64,000 nucleotides of DNA from an uncultured Bacteroidales bacterium (GTDB taxonomy: Bacteria; Bacteroidota; Bacteroidia; Bacteroidales; UBA932): positions 186,001 to 250,000 of the forward strand of contig CALVDQ010000001.1 in NCBI GenBank assembly GCA_944326325.1, given 5' to 3'. A program made the position numbers and the translations under genes. The notes under the pieces were generated by a model, which worked only from the letters and a program-made list of their open reading frames with translations, did no database searches and had not been told where the DNA came from. Every line of letters begins with the position of its first letter. Positions within the stretch are counted from its first letter, which is position 1. Positions 1 through 9,620 of this stretch are shown here, in pieces.

Positions 1-1
1 C

Positions 2-67
2 TTTTCACAGGGTTATATACAGGTTGTCTACATGTTTTTGTAGGGTTGTCAACAGGTTTTCAACAGA
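2..67 (+). repeat. Tandem 11-bp repeats resembling a DnaA-box array
   Basis: Six consecutive 11-base units run from base 2 to base 67 in one orientation. Four fit TTNTNNACA followed by two or three purine-rich bases: TTATATACAGG, TTGTCTACATG, TTGTCAACAGG and TTTTCAACAGA. The first unit looks like the same word with a one-base slip, and the fourth is degenerate. The E. coli DnaA box is TTATCCACA, so each good unit differs from it at about two positions. An 11-bp step is about one helical turn, as in DnaA oligomerisation arrays. The array lies at the window edge, directly before mfd, and could continue to the left. An origin or a DnaA-controlled promoter for mfd is an inference; the repeats themselves are seen directly. 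Confidence 0.5.
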
Positions 68-79
68 AATCGGACGGAA

Positions 80-3000
80 ATGTTAATAAACAGAAAATCT
101 ACATCATTGCTCGAAGAGAAGCTGCGTAAATCTCCTGAGGTGTTCTGCTCGGGGCTGTTCCTGTCGGCGAGATGGTTCGTGCTGGCTTCTGCCGCACGGT
201 CCGGGACCCATCTTGTGGTTCTTCCGGACAAGGAGTCGGCGGAGTACTGCGCTTCCGACCTGTACAACCTCATTGAGGGGGACAGGGTGTTCTTCCTTCC
301 CGACACAGGCAAGAAGATCGAGAGAAGCAACTACAAGGCTTCCCTCGAGGTGCAGAGAACTTCCGCTCTGGGGCGCATTATGGAAGGGGAAAGGGACGGA
401 CTGTCGGTGATAGTGTCCTATCCGGCGGCCCTCGGTGAGAAGATGCCCCCGCAGTCCAGGGTGAGCGAATCCGTGATAACGGTCAGGAAAGGTGAAGAGG
501 TTGACTACGGGAACCTGTGCGGGAGGCTTGCGGCAGAAGGATTTTCAAAGGTGGATTTCGTTTCCGGTCCGGGGCAGTTCGCTGTGAGGGGTGGTCTTGT
601 CGACATATTTTCATATTCCTTCAATAATCCTTTCAGGATATCCTTTTTCGGAAGCGAGGTGGAGAGCATCAGCATATTCAACTGCAATACGCAGCTCTCT
701 GAAAGCCAGGTTGACAGTGTGGACATATATCCGGAACTCGTCTCGTCTGACGATGAGGAAGGAATACCTGTCTCCGATCTTTTCCGGGACGACACTACGG
801 TGTGGCTGGATTCGTCCGACATGTACCGTGACGAGTGGTTCATGGCCGGGCTGCAGCGTTTCAGGAGGGTCTATATCGACACTCCCCTCTCCAGGCAGGA
901 CGAGGAGCAGGTGCATTTCAGCATATCTCCGCAGCCGGTGTTCAACAAGAATTTCGAGCTCCTTGTCGAGGATATAAGGAAACGGACGGAGGAAGGCTGG
1001 AAAATAGTCATATTCGGAGAGAAGGAGTCCCAGCTCGAGAGGCTGAAGTCCATACTTTCCCAATATGGTGGCGTCATCCCCGAATTCTGTCCCGGAAAGA
1101 ATATCCACAACGGTTTTATCGACAGCCAGGACAGGATATGCTGCTATTCCGACCATGAGATATTCGACCGTTTTCACAGGGTCAGCATCCGGAGAAGTGT
1201 GGAGAAAAGCGAGCAGCTGACAATCAACGACCTCACCTCTTTCAACATTGGGGATTATGTGGTCCATATCGACCATGGGGTGGGTATTTTCGGAGGTCTT
1301 GTGCGCATCAGGGACGACAAGGGGCGGATGCACGAAGTCGTGAAACTGATATACAAGGACAATGATACCGTTCTCGTCTCCGTACATTCCCTCCACAAGA
1401 TTTCCAGATACAGGTCCAAGGATTCCGAGCCTCCGAAAATCCACAAGCTCGGGTCAAAGGCATGGCAGAACCTGAAGGCAAGCACCAAGAAAAAGGTAAA
1501 GGACATAGCCAAGGAACTTATACAGCTATATGCCAAGAGGAAAAGCATAAAGGGATTCGCCTTCTCCCCTGACTCATATCTTCAGGAGGAACTCGAATCC
1601 TCCTTCATATACGAGGATACGCCTGACCAGGAGAAGGCTGTACGTTCCGTAAAGATGGACATGGAGGCGGACTATCCGATGGACAGGCTCATCTGCGGCG
1701 ATGTCGGGTTCGGAAAGACGGAAGTTGCCGTAAGGGCCGCGTTCAAGGCTGTGGCTGACAGCAAACAGGTGGCTGTACTTGTACCTACTACGATACTTGC
1801 CCTGCAGCATTACAACACTTTCAAGGGACGCCTGAAGGATTTCCCTTGCAATATAGACTATGTAAGCCGTCTCAGAACGGCAAAAGAGATCACCGAAATA
1901 CAGAAAAAGCTGAAATCGGGGGCCATTGATATAATAATAGGTACACACAAGCTCATCGGCAAGGGATTCGAGTTCAAAGATCTCGGCCTTCTTGTCATCG
2001 ACGAGGAACAGAAGTTCGGCGTAAGCGCCAAGGAGAAACTGCGCCAGATAAAGGCTTCGGTGGACACCCTGACCCTTACGGCCACCCCTATACCGAGGAC
2101 CCTTCAGTTTTCCCTTCTCGGGGCAAGGGACCTTTCCATCATCAATACTCCCCCGCCAAACAGGATTCCGGTCCAGACGGAGATCATGCTTTTCGACCAT
2201 GACGAGATAAAGCGTATCATTGATTATGAACTGAACAGAGGCGGGCAGATATTCTTCGTACACAACAGAGTGGAGGAACTGCAGTCGGTCTACGACATCC
2301 TTCACAGGATAGAGCCCGACATGAAGATATGCGTAGCGCATGGGCAGATGGAGGCCAAGACCCTGGAAAACAAGATACTTGACTTCATGGAAGGGGACTA
2401 CGACATGCTTCTGTGCACTACCATCATAGAGAACGGACTGGACATACCGAACGCCAACACCATCATCATCAACCAGGCCCAGAACATAGGGCTGAGCGAC
2501 CTGCACCAGCTCCGCGGAAGGGTGGGCAGGTCGAACAAGAGGGCATTCTGCTACCTGATAGTGCCTCCTCTTGTGTCCATTACCGATGAAGCGAGAAGAC
2601 GTCTGAAAGCCATAGAATCCTTTTCGGATCTCGGGAGCGGTTTCAACATAGCCATGCAGGACCTTGACATAAGGGGTGCAGGCAATCTTCTCGGTGCGGA
2701 ACAGAGCGGTTTCATCTCCGATATGGGACTCGAGACATACCAGAAGATACTTGCCGAGGCCATGGAGGAGCTCGGGGTAGAGACCGGAGCCCAGGCTGGA
2801 CGGTCAGACGAGTCCTATATATCGGACTGCACCATCGAGACAGACCAGCTGGCCCTTATTCCAGACAGCTACATAGACATCACGGCCGAGAAAATCAGGA
2901 TATACAAGGAACTCGACTCCATATCCGACACCAGGACTCTTGACAGGTACAGGAAGATGCTGGAGGACAGGTTCGGCAAGATTCCGGAGGAGCTTGACCG

Positions 3001-3265
3001 CCTTTTCGAGATAGTGAAGATAAGGCAGCTGGGGCTGAAGCTCGGTTTCGAGAAGATAATAATCAAGAACGGGGTGATGATATGTTTCTTCATCTCCAAC
3101 CCTCTGTCGAAGTATTACCGTTCGGATAAATTTTCCTCTATCCTTCAGAGTATAAGCAAGTATCCGAATCTTTTCGACTTGAAACAGAATGACAGCAAGC
3201 TCCGGATTTTCGTGAAAAACGTGGAAACTCTCTCCAAAGCCTGCGAGATTTTGAAAAAATTGTAA
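80..3265 (+). CDS. mfd: Transcription-repair coupling factor Mfd
   Basis: Mfd is a cytoplasmic SF2 translocase that removes RNA polymerase stalled at DNA lesions and recruits UvrA for nucleotide excision repair. The 1061-residue product has the family order: a UvrB-like N-terminal region, an RNA-polymerase-interaction domain near residues 388-460 (starts NIGDYVVHIDHG), Walker A GDVGFGKTEV near residue 540, the DEEQ box near residue 640, TATPIPRTL, helicase motifs V/VI (IIENGLDIPNANT and QLRGRVGRS), and a C-terminal TRCF domain. It is somewhat shorter than the usual 1100-1150 residues, with the difference in the N-terminal half. ATG at 80 is the first start after the upstream repeats. coaX follows 13 bases downstream, so co-transcription is likely. 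Confidence 0.97.
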   Translation: MLINRKSTSLLEEKLRKSPEVFCSGLFLSARWFVLASAARSGTHLVVLPDKESAEYCASDLYNLIEGDRVFFLPDTGKKIERSNYKASLEVQRTSALGRIMEGERDGLSVIVSYPAALGEKMPPQSRVSESVITVRKGEEVDYGNLCGRLAAEGFSKVDFVSGPGQFAVRGGLVDIFSYSFNNPFRISFFGSEVESISIFNCNTQLSESQVDSVDIYPELVSSDDEEGIPVSDLFRDDTTVWLDSSDMYRDEWFMAGLQRFRRVYIDTPLSRQDEEQVHFSISPQPVFNKNFELLVEDIRKRTEEGWKIVIFGEKESQLERLKSILSQYGGVIPEFCPGKNIHNGFIDSQDRICCYSDHEIFDRFHRVSIRRSVEKSEQLTINDLTSFNIGDYVVHIDHGVGIFGGLVRIRDDKGRMHEVVKLIYKDNDTVLVSVHSLHKISRYRSKDSEPPKIHKLGSKAWQNLKASTKKKVKDIAKELIQLYAKRKSIKGFAFSPDSYLQEELESSFIYEDTPDQEKAVRSVKMDMEADYPMDRLICGDVGFGKTEVAVRAAFKAVADSKQVAVLVPTTILALQHYNTFKGRLKDFPCNIDYVSRLRTAKEITEIQKKLKSGAIDIIIGTHKLIGKGFEFKDLGLLVIDEEQKFGVSAKEKLRQIKASVDTLTLTATPIPRTLQFSLLGARDLSIINTPPPNRIPVQTEIMLFDHDEIKRIIDYELNRGGQIFFVHNRVEELQSVYDILHRIEPDMKICVAHGQMEAKTLENKILDFMEGDYDMLLCTTIIENGLDIPNANTIIINQAQNIGLSDLHQLRGRVGRSNKRAFCYLIVPPLVSITDEARRRLKAIESFSDLGSGFNIAMQDLDIRGAGNLLGAEQSGFISDMGLETYQKILAEAMEELGVETGAQAGRSDESYISDCTIETDQLALIPDSYIDITAEKIRIYKELDSISDTRTLDRYRKMLEDRFGKIPEELDRLFEIVKIRQLGLKLGFEKIIIKNGVMICFFISNPLSKYYRSDKFSSILQSISKYPNLFDLKQNDSKLRIFVKNVETLSKACEILKKL

Positions 3266-3278
3266 TAAATTTACGCCC

Positions 3279-3995
3279 ATGCCAAATCTTGTAGTGGATA
3301 TCGGCAACACGGCTCTGAAAGCCGCATGGGCCGACGGTGTCACCTTGGGAAAGACATACCGTTATCAGGGAGAAAGGATGATAGACTTCATCCTTTCACT
3401 TACTGTAAAGGACAGGCCGGATACTCTGGTCGTGGCTTCCGTACGTGAAATATCCGGGCAGGATGAAATCCGGCTCGGGGCAGTTTGCAGTACCCTGGTA
3501 CTTGTCGATCCGCGCAACAGGAACGTCTATACCTCCAGGGATATACCTTCCTACCTTTCCCCTGACCGTTTCGCTTCGATCATGGCGGTGAGATACCTTT
3601 TCAAGGGCAGGGGATGTACCGTGTTCGACTTCGGGACCACCCTGACAATAGACTTCATAGATGCCTCCGGCAAATACTCCGGAGGAAATATCTCCCCTGG
3701 CTGCCGTACGAGATTCAAGTCCCTGAACAGGTATTCCAGGACGCTTCCGCTGCTCGATACCCCGGATTCGGTTGAGGAACTGGGTACTTCTCTCGTATCT
3801 TCCGTGGAATCAGGAGTGATATCGGGCATAATCTTTGAGCTTCAAGGATATTTTGCCGTGAATCCTGAAAATATAGTCGTTTTTACCGGCGGAGATGCAA
3901 TTTATTTTGCAAAACGCGTTAAAAACGCCATCTTTGTAGTTTGTAATTTAGTCTTGATGGGATTAGCTATAGTGGCTGATGAGTATGTTGAATAG
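3279..3995 (+). CDS. coaX: Type III pantothenate kinase CoaX
   Basis: This enzyme catalyses the first step of coenzyme A synthesis, ATP-dependent phosphorylation of pantothenate, in the cytoplasm. The 238-residue product carries the CoaX signatures: the N-terminal nucleotide-binding motif VDIGNTALK at residues 6-14, a second phosphate-binding motif VFDFGTTLTIDFID near residue 114, and the GGNISPG...R...L segment near residues 132-150. Length is normal for the family. The gene follows mfd closely, and its last 17 bases overlap the start of the next gene in another frame. This indicates a continuous operon with the outer-membrane protein gene. Confidence 0.95.
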   Translation: MPNLVVDIGNTALKAAWADGVTLGKTYRYQGERMIDFILSLTVKDRPDTLVVASVREISGQDEIRLGAVCSTLVLVDPRNRNVYTSRDIPSYLSPDRFASIMAVRYLFKGRGCTVFDFGTTLTIDFIDASGKYSGGNISPGCRTRFKSLNRYSRTLPLLDTPDSVEELGTSLVSSVESGVISGIIFELQGYFAVNPENIVVFTGGDAIYFAKRVKNAIFVVCNLVLMGLAIVADEYVE

Positions 3996-5304
3996 AATTT
4001 ACTTGATTTTGGTCATAGCCGGAGTTATGTGCTCCTGTCTGTCTTCTGCAGGGCAGACCAACGGATCTTATGGGGCATATTCACCGTATTCCGTGTTTGG
4101 GATAGGTGACCTTTCCCGTGAAGGCACAGCTTACAACAAGAGTATGGGTGGCGTCGGCATAGCATCGAACAACAGGCGGTTCATGAACATCATGAACCCT
4201 GCGTCCGTATCGGTGCGCGACAGCAGTTCCTTCATGGCTGATTTCGGAGTGGTCCAGAAGAATACCGTATTCCGCCAGAACGACCTCAGGTCGGGGAACA
4301 ACACCTTCAACATGTACAACTTCGTCATCAGTTTCCCTGTCTACCGCTCCTCGGCCCTCATGATAGGCATAACCCCTTTCAGCGACATAGGATACAATAT
4401 AAGGCTTAAACAGACTGACCCAGACATAATTGGCAACACGGGCAACATCACCTACAACACCTACGGGGAGGGGAGCGTATACCAGCTCTTCCTCGGCGGC
4501 GGTGTCACTTTCTGGAAAAGGTTTTCGATAGGTGCGCAGGGGATATATTATTTCGGCACTCTCGACAAGGTCTACAATGAAGATTTCAGCAATACTTCCT
4601 ATGCTTCCCTCAACAGCGGATATAACCTTCTGATCAGAGGATTCACCGGAAAGTTCGGGATGCAGTACCAGCAGCCGCTCGGCAATGACCTCGCCCTTGT
4701 ACTGGGAGCCACATACAGGCTCGGTACCGGGATAGGGGGCAAGACAATATATTACGAGAACAAGAATACGTCGGAAATAGTGGACACCCTTGTCTACAGC
4801 GAACTTACCAACGGAAAGGACAATTCCCTGAGGATCGCAGGAGAACTCGGGGTAGGCGTGTCAGTCAAGAAAGGGGAGAAGTGGAGCGCGGAGTTCAATT
4901 ACATAAGGTCGGACTGGAGGAACAGCGGGATGGATGCCTGCGACGGCTATGGGGTAAGAGGGGAGTCGGTCTTCTCTTCGAGCGTATCCCAGTCTTTCAG
5001 GGCCGGTTTCGAGATAGTGCCGAACAGGAACGACATAAGGTATTACCTGAGAAGATGCGCATACAGGGTAGGCGCCTATTATGAACAGGCCTACTACAAG
5101 CTGGACGGGAACATGGTGAATTCCATGGGGCTTACCTTCGGGGTGACCCTTCCTGTGTTCAGATGGTACAACGGACTTACTGTCGGCATAGATGTCGGCC
5201 AGCGGGGAAGCCTGAGGACGAACATGGTACGTGAGAGATACGTATCCTTCGTCGTCGGGTTCAACATTTTTGACATATGGTTCCAGAAGCCGAGATACAA
5301 TTAG
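3979..5304 (+). CDS. Predicted outer-membrane beta-barrel protein
   Basis: This 441-residue protein has an N-terminal signal sequence (MSMLNRIYLILVIAGVMCSC, with Cys18 and Cys20 near the cleavage region). It is followed by long alternating-hydrophobicity strands rich in Gly, Tyr and Phe (for example SYGAYSPYSVFGIGDLSREG near residues 30-50 and FVVGFNIFDIWF near the C-terminus). This pattern, with an aromatic C-terminal strand, fits an outer-membrane barrel of the kind found in Bacteroidota next to coaX, a TPR gene and lptC. The specific substrate or function is not recognised. The start overlaps the end of coaX; a second in-frame ATG two codons later is also possible. Neighbouring lptC suggests an envelope-biogenesis setting, which is inference only. 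Confidence 0.75.
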   Translation: MSMLNRIYLILVIAGVMCSCLSSAGQTNGSYGAYSPYSVFGIGDLSREGTAYNKSMGGVGIASNNRRFMNIMNPASVSVRDSSSFMADFGVVQKNTVFRQNDLRSGNNTFNMYNFVISFPVYRSSALMIGITPFSDIGYNIRLKQTDPDIIGNTGNITYNTYGEGSVYQLFLGGGVTFWKRFSIGAQGIYYFGTLDKVYNEDFSNTSYASLNSGYNLLIRGFTGKFGMQYQQPLGNDLALVLGATYRLGTGIGGKTIYYENKNTSEIVDTLVYSELTNGKDNSLRIAGELGVGVSVKKGEKWSAEFNYIRSDWRNSGMDACDGYGVRGESVFSSSVSQSFRAGFEIVPNRNDIRYYLRRCAYRVGAYYEQAYYKLDGNMVNSMGLTFGVTLPVFRWYNGLTVGIDVGQRGSLRTNMVRERYVSFVVGFNIFDIWFQKPRYN

Positions 5305-5364
5305 CGGGACGCTTCGTCAGGCCATAGGATTTTTTGATAATCAGAAAACAAACTTATTATAATT

Positions 5365-6678
5365 ATGAAAAAGAATCTTCTTTTATTATTCTCTGCCTTT
5401 TTCATGCTGGCAGGAACCTGTATGGTCTCGGCCCAGGGCAAATACGGTGCCGACAGTGCCGAATGTATCAAGTACCTGTCCTACTACAACGAGTATTACA
5501 AGCAGAAGAACTATGATGACGCCCTTCCTAACTGGAGGAAAGCCTACGAGCTCTGCCCTCCTACGGCCAACCAGACCATGCTCATCAACGGTACGGCCCT
5601 CTACAGACGTCTCATCAGCGAGAACAGGAACAATTCCATCTACGTTGAATCTCTCGTAGACACTCTCCTTACACTTCATGATATCCGCGCCGAATACTAT
5701 CCTAAATATTCGGTGACTGCACTCAACAACAAGGGTCTTGACATGATAAACTATATCAAGGACGATCCCGAGAGGCTTTATAAGGAATTCAAGGGCATCA
5801 TAGAGAAGAACAAAGAGGAAGTCAAGCCGCAGATACTTCTTTTCCAGCTCAATACTGCCTGCCAGCTTTACCAGAACGGTACCGTGCTGGCTGACGATGT
5901 GATACAGGAGTACAACAACGTCATGGAAATACTTGAGAAAATGAAGCAGACTCCTGAAATAGAAAAGATAAAGACTGACTGCGAGAGCATATTCATCGCC
6001 AGCAACGTGGCAAGCTGCGAGAACCTCATCACTCTCTTCACTCCGAGATATGAGGCTAATCCGGATGACCTCCAGCTAGTTTCCAATATAGTCAGGATGC
6101 TTTCTTCGACTGAAGGATGTACGGACAACGACCTGTTCGTCAATGCAGCCAACTCCATGCACAGGCTTGACCCGTCCTCAAGTTCGGCTTATTTCCTCTA
6201 CAGGATCTATTCGAACAAGGGTGATGTGGAAAATGCACTGAAGTTCATCAAGGAAGCGATCGACTCGGAAGATTCCGACACCAAGCAGGACGCACAGTAT
6301 TACTATGAGGCCGCTGCCTTCGCTTTCAAGAACGCGAATAACGCGGTTGCCTTCGATTTCGCCAACAAGGCTGCCGAACTTGACCCGTCGCTTTCAGGCA
6401 AGTCCTATATGCTTATAGGAACAATCTGGGGCTCCCTCGTATGCCAGGGCAACGACATCGAGAGAAGGGCTCCTTACTGGGTGGCCGTGGACTATCTCCT
6501 GAAGGCCAAGAGGGCTGATGCGACTCTTGCCGGAGAAGCTGACAAGCTCATCGCCCAGTACCGCCAGTACTATCCTCAGGCTGCAGAGGCGTTCATGTAT
6601 GATCTGAACGAAGGTGATTCCTATACTGTATCCTGCGGCGGAATGCGTGCCCTCACTACAGTGAAGACACAGCAGTAA
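5365..6678 (+). CDS. Secreted tetratricopeptide-repeat protein
   Basis: The 437-residue product starts with a signal peptide (MKKNLLLLFSAFFMLAGTCM then VSAQ, a signal-peptidase I type site near residue 24). TPR-like helical pairs follow: YNEYYKQKNYDDALPNWRKAYELCP near residue 45 and another group near residues 275-345 (NKGDVENALKFIKEAI, then FDFANKAAELDPS). It is probably periplasmic and acts as a protein-protein scaffold. A 60-base gap separates it from the barrel gene, and lptC begins 14 bases after its stop. The position between a barrel and lptC is common in Bacteroidota; the exact role is unknown. Confidence 0.8.
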   Translation: MKKNLLLLFSAFFMLAGTCMVSAQGKYGADSAECIKYLSYYNEYYKQKNYDDALPNWRKAYELCPPTANQTMLINGTALYRRLISENRNNSIYVESLVDTLLTLHDIRAEYYPKYSVTALNNKGLDMINYIKDDPERLYKEFKGIIEKNKEEVKPQILLFQLNTACQLYQNGTVLADDVIQEYNNVMEILEKMKQTPEIEKIKTDCESIFIASNVASCENLITLFTPRYEANPDDLQLVSNIVRMLSSTEGCTDNDLFVNAANSMHRLDPSSSSAYFLYRIYSNKGDVENALKFIKEAIDSEDSDTKQDAQYYYEAAAFAFKNANNAVAFDFANKAAELDPSLSGKSYMLIGTIWGSLVCQGNDIERRAPYWVAVDYLLKAKRADATLAGEADKLIAQYRQYYPQAAEAFMYDLNEGDSYTVSCGGMRALTTVKTQQ

Positions 6679-6692
6679 AATTTTCCTGTATT

Positions 6693-7328
6693 TTGATACA
6701 CAGGTCAATATATCCTGGTGCGGTCGCCCTGAACATCGTTTGGGGCGCCGCTTTCCTTTTATCTTCATGCAGGAGCGATCTCGGGACGGCCGAGAAGCTT
6801 GACCTTGAGGAGACTCCTGTCCAGACTGTGGACAATATGTTCGTGGTCCAGTCTGAAAACGGGATGCTGCAGATGAGGATGGAGGCGGAAACAATGGAAC
6901 GTTACCAAAACGATTCCATGTCCTATGAACTTTTCCCGAAAGGGCTTGCCGTCTTCGGATACAACGAGGAAGGGCTGCTTGAAACAGAAATCACTGCTGA
7001 TAACGGCCGCCATGTCAAGGTGGAGAAGGATGACAGCGAGACATGGGCGGCGTACGGCAATGTCGTCGTCAAGAACATAATCAACCAGGAAGTGATGGAG
7101 ACCGATACCCTTTACTGGGACAGGAAGAACGAGAAGATATTTACGGACTGCTATGTAAAGCTCTATTCACCGGACGGCTTTATGCAGGGTTACGGTATGG
7201 AATCGGACCAGAGGGCACGAAATTCGGTCATTCTGCGTCCTTTCGACAGTTATGGAGTCATTGTACAGGACAGCACTGAAGTCAGGGTGGATTCTGTCAA
7301 TTTCATAGGTCCGGTTATAAGGAAATAG
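6693..7328 (+). CDS. lptC: LptC-like lipopolysaccharide export lipoprotein
   Basis: LptC bridges the LptBFG transporter and LptA in moving lipopolysaccharide across the periplasm. The 211-residue product has a hydrophobic N-terminus ending in a lipobox (LLSSC, Cys26). It then has the LptC/OstA-type beta-jellyroll region: METDTLYWDRKNEKIFTDCYVKLYSPDGFMQGYGMESDQ in the second half is the typical 'target distance, convert, extra information' pattern, here near residues 130-170. The most plausible start is TTG at 6693; no ATG lies before the lipobox in frame, and a start further upstream would overlap the TPR gene. A membrane-bound lipoprotein form of LptC is usual in Bacteroidota. Confidence 0.85.
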   Translation: MIHRSIYPGAVALNIVWGAAFLLSSCRSDLGTAEKLDLEETPVQTVDNMFVVQSENGMLQMRMEAETMERYQNDSMSYELFPKGLAVFGYNEEGLLETEITADNGRHVKVEKDDSETWAAYGNVVVKNIINQEVMETDTLYWDRKNEKIFTDCYVKLYSPDGFMQGYGMESDQRARNSVILRPFDSYGVIVQDSTEVRVDSVNFIGPVIRK

Positions 7329-7359
7329 CACTGGAACTGTCTGAAATAAATCAAAACAG

Positions 7360-7390
7360 TTCGTGGATTCAACTAAAATTGCTATCTTCG
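7360..7390 (+). promoter_or_regulatory. Candidate Bacteroidota promoter for ppiD
   Basis: TATCTTCG at 7383-7390 matches the Bacteroidota -7 element TAnnTTTG at seven of eight positions. A weak TTCG lies about 20 bases upstream, in the -33 position. The segment falls between lptC and the foldase gene, about 40 bases before its ATG. This suggests the foldase has its own promoter as well as read-through from lptC. Confidence 0.45.
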
Positions 7391-7428
7391 CGCTCTAAAA
7401 AAGAAATAATTTAAAATTTGATGATAAA

Positions 7429-9525
7429 ATGGCTGTTCTTGAAAAAATTCGAGTGAAGTTCGGCATACTGATTTCAGTCGTGATTGCACTGGCTCTGCTT
7501 TCATTTATCATAGACCCGAACACAATAAGTCAGGTGGCTTCCAGTATGTCAGAGAAGTACCGTGTAGGCAAGATCGACGGGAATTCCGTCTCTTATCAGG
7601 ATTTCGAAAACGAACTGAATTACCAGAACCGTATTTTCGAGTATATGTACAGGCGGAATGCCAATACCGACCAGGAGATGGACTATGTCAGAAACATGGC
7701 ATGGAAATCTTTCGTGGACAGGTATATGTTCCTCGTCAATGCCAAGAAGGCAGGTATCCAGGTAGGCAAGGACGAACTTGCAAGCCTCCTTTCCGGCGAT
7801 ATGGTATCTCCTCTGGTTTCCCAGATTTTCGTGGACGAGACAGGCGCTTTCTCTACTGAGATGCTCGACAACTATATCAAGAATATGCAGTATGACCAGT
7901 CCGGCCAGACAAGGATGTTCTGGGACTATCTCCAGAATACTGTCACTACCGAGCAGTATTATACAAAATACAACAGCCTCTTTACTGCAAGCGACTTCGT
8001 GAATCCACTCATGATGACCGACGAGATCGCTGAAAACAACAATTCTGTCGGTGTGGAGTTCGTGATGCTTCCTTACGGATACCAGAAGGACAGCACAATA
8101 ACAGTATCCGATTCTGAAATAAGGAGCTACTACAAGGAACACAAGAAACTTTACAGGCAGGATGCCAGCAGGGATATCGAATATGTCGTATTCGAGGTGA
8201 AGCCTTCCAAGACTGATATTTCCGATGCCAACGAGCAGGTAGTGAAGGTATATGATGAGTTCTCCACGACAGACAATGTCAGGAATTTCCTGATGAAGAA
8301 CTCTGACAGGCAGTATACAGACGAGTGGTACAGGAAAGGCGAGCTCAGGACCGTATCTGCCGATGTCGATGATTTCGTCTTCGGTGAAGATTCCGGGAAG
8401 GATTCAGTATCCCCTGTTATAACCAAGGACAACAGTTTCTACGTTGCCAGAGTGATGCAGACCGGTATGGTTCCGGATTCCGTATTCGTTAAGGGCATAC
8501 TTCTTCAGGGAGTGCAGACCGATCTTGCGGACAGTCTTCTGAATGTACTGAAGACCGGCAAGGACAATTTCGAGAATGTCGCAGCACAGTATTCCGCTTT
8601 CAACAATCCTCAGGCCGGGCAGCCTGGAGACTATGGCTGGATGACAAAGAATTCGATGTTCCCTGGTGTGGAGTCCGTATTCACTGCAAAGCTTGACGAT
8701 CTCTATATTATCGAAACCCAGTACGGAAAACATATTGTAAAGGTTACTGACAGGACCCAGCCTCTGCTCAAGAAGAAAGTCGCCATCCTCGAGAAGGAGG
8801 CTCTTCCAAGCGGAAATACAATCAATGAATACTATGTCCAGGCCAATGAGCTTGCGACCAAGGCTGACGGCAAATACGAGAACCTGAAGAAGGTTGTAGA
8901 CGAAGAGGGTCTTGCACTGCTTACGAGGAACAACCTGCGCGAAGGCGACGAGAATGTCGGCTCGATCAATGACAGGACCAAGGAAATTTCGAAATGGGCT
9001 TTCGAGTCCAAGGAAGGCAGGGTTTCCAATGTACTCAACATAAACAACGACTATTATGTTGTGGCTGCCCTGAAGAAGATTCATAAGAAAGGCTATGCTC
9101 CTGTGAATGAGGTTGCTTCCAACATCAGTTCGATTATCTACAACAAGAAGCTCGGAGAGAAGAAGGCTGCCGAGGTAGCACTCAAGATAGCCGGTCTTAC
9201 TACAATGCAGGCCATTGCTGATACCCTTGATACCTCAGTGAGCACACGTGAAGGCATTTCTTTCGCTTCTTACATGAACCAGGGACTCGATCCCAAGTTC
9301 ATCGGGGCTGTATCCGCAGCCGAGGAAGGTGTGATATCCGCTCCTCTTGCCGGTACGATCGGTGTCTATGTCTATAAGGTCACTTCCCATGACACAGGTA
9401 CTTCGTTTACCGAAGATGACGTAAAGAGCAGGGCCCAGCAGATGGCCTACTACAGTACCCAGTCACTTCTGCCTGTCATGATGCAGGATGCCGGCGTGGA
9501 GGACAACAGGGCAAGGTTCTATTGA
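7429..9525 (+). CDS. ppiD: PpiD-type membrane-anchored periplasmic foldase
   Basis: This 698-residue protein has one N-terminal transmembrane segment (residues 12-27, ILISVVIALALLSFII). A SurA_N-like helical region follows (SVSYQDFENELNYQNRIFEYMYRR near residues 48-70), then a central PPIC/rotamase-type domain near residues 340-445 (QAGQPGDYGWMTKNSMFPGVESVFTAK is the typical core). A second divergent parvulin-like region lies near 470-610. The architecture and length are those of PpiD, which assists folding of proteins emerging from SecYEG. The gene ends before a strong hairpin. Prolyl isomerase activity cannot be judged from the sequence, since many PpiD-type domains are chaperone-only. Confidence 0.9.
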   Translation: MAVLEKIRVKFGILISVVIALALLSFIIDPNTISQVASSMSEKYRVGKIDGNSVSYQDFENELNYQNRIFEYMYRRNANTDQEMDYVRNMAWKSFVDRYMFLVNAKKAGIQVGKDELASLLSGDMVSPLVSQIFVDETGAFSTEMLDNYIKNMQYDQSGQTRMFWDYLQNTVTTEQYYTKYNSLFTASDFVNPLMMTDEIAENNNSVGVEFVMLPYGYQKDSTITVSDSEIRSYYKEHKKLYRQDASRDIEYVVFEVKPSKTDISDANEQVVKVYDEFSTTDNVRNFLMKNSDRQYTDEWYRKGELRTVSADVDDFVFGEDSGKDSVSPVITKDNSFYVARVMQTGMVPDSVFVKGILLQGVQTDLADSLLNVLKTGKDNFENVAAQYSAFNNPQAGQPGDYGWMTKNSMFPGVESVFTAKLDDLYIIETQYGKHIVKVTDRTQPLLKKKVAILEKEALPSGNTINEYYVQANELATKADGKYENLKKVVDEEGLALLTRNNLREGDENVGSINDRTKEISKWAFESKEGRVSNVLNINNDYYVVAALKKIHKKGYAPVNEVASNISSIIYNKKLGEKKAAEVALKIAGLTTMQAIADTLDTSVSTREGISFASYMNQGLDPKFIGAVSAAEEGVISAPLAGTIGVYVYKVTSHDTGTSFTEDDVKSRAQQMAYYSTQSLLPVMMQDAGVEDNRARFY

Positions 9526-9579
9526 TAATAGTCTCTGCGGCCGGGAAATCCCGGGTCCTGTAGAAAGATTTGATAATTA

Positions 9580-9620
9580 GAGGGTGATTCAAAAGGAATT
9601 TTGGGTCACCCTCATTTTTT
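9580..9620 (+). terminator. Rho-independent terminator after ppiD
   Basis: GAGGGTGA (9580-9587) pairs with TCACCCTC (9606-9613) around an 18-base loop, and is followed by ATTTTTT. It lies 55 bases after the ppiD stop and touches the stop codon of the convergent hflX gene at 9619. The T-run favours termination of the forward transcript. Confidence 0.75.

Noticed and set aside
1574..2506. 310-codon reverse frame inside mfd
   Set aside because: It is a shadow of the helicase core of mfd, with no independent support.
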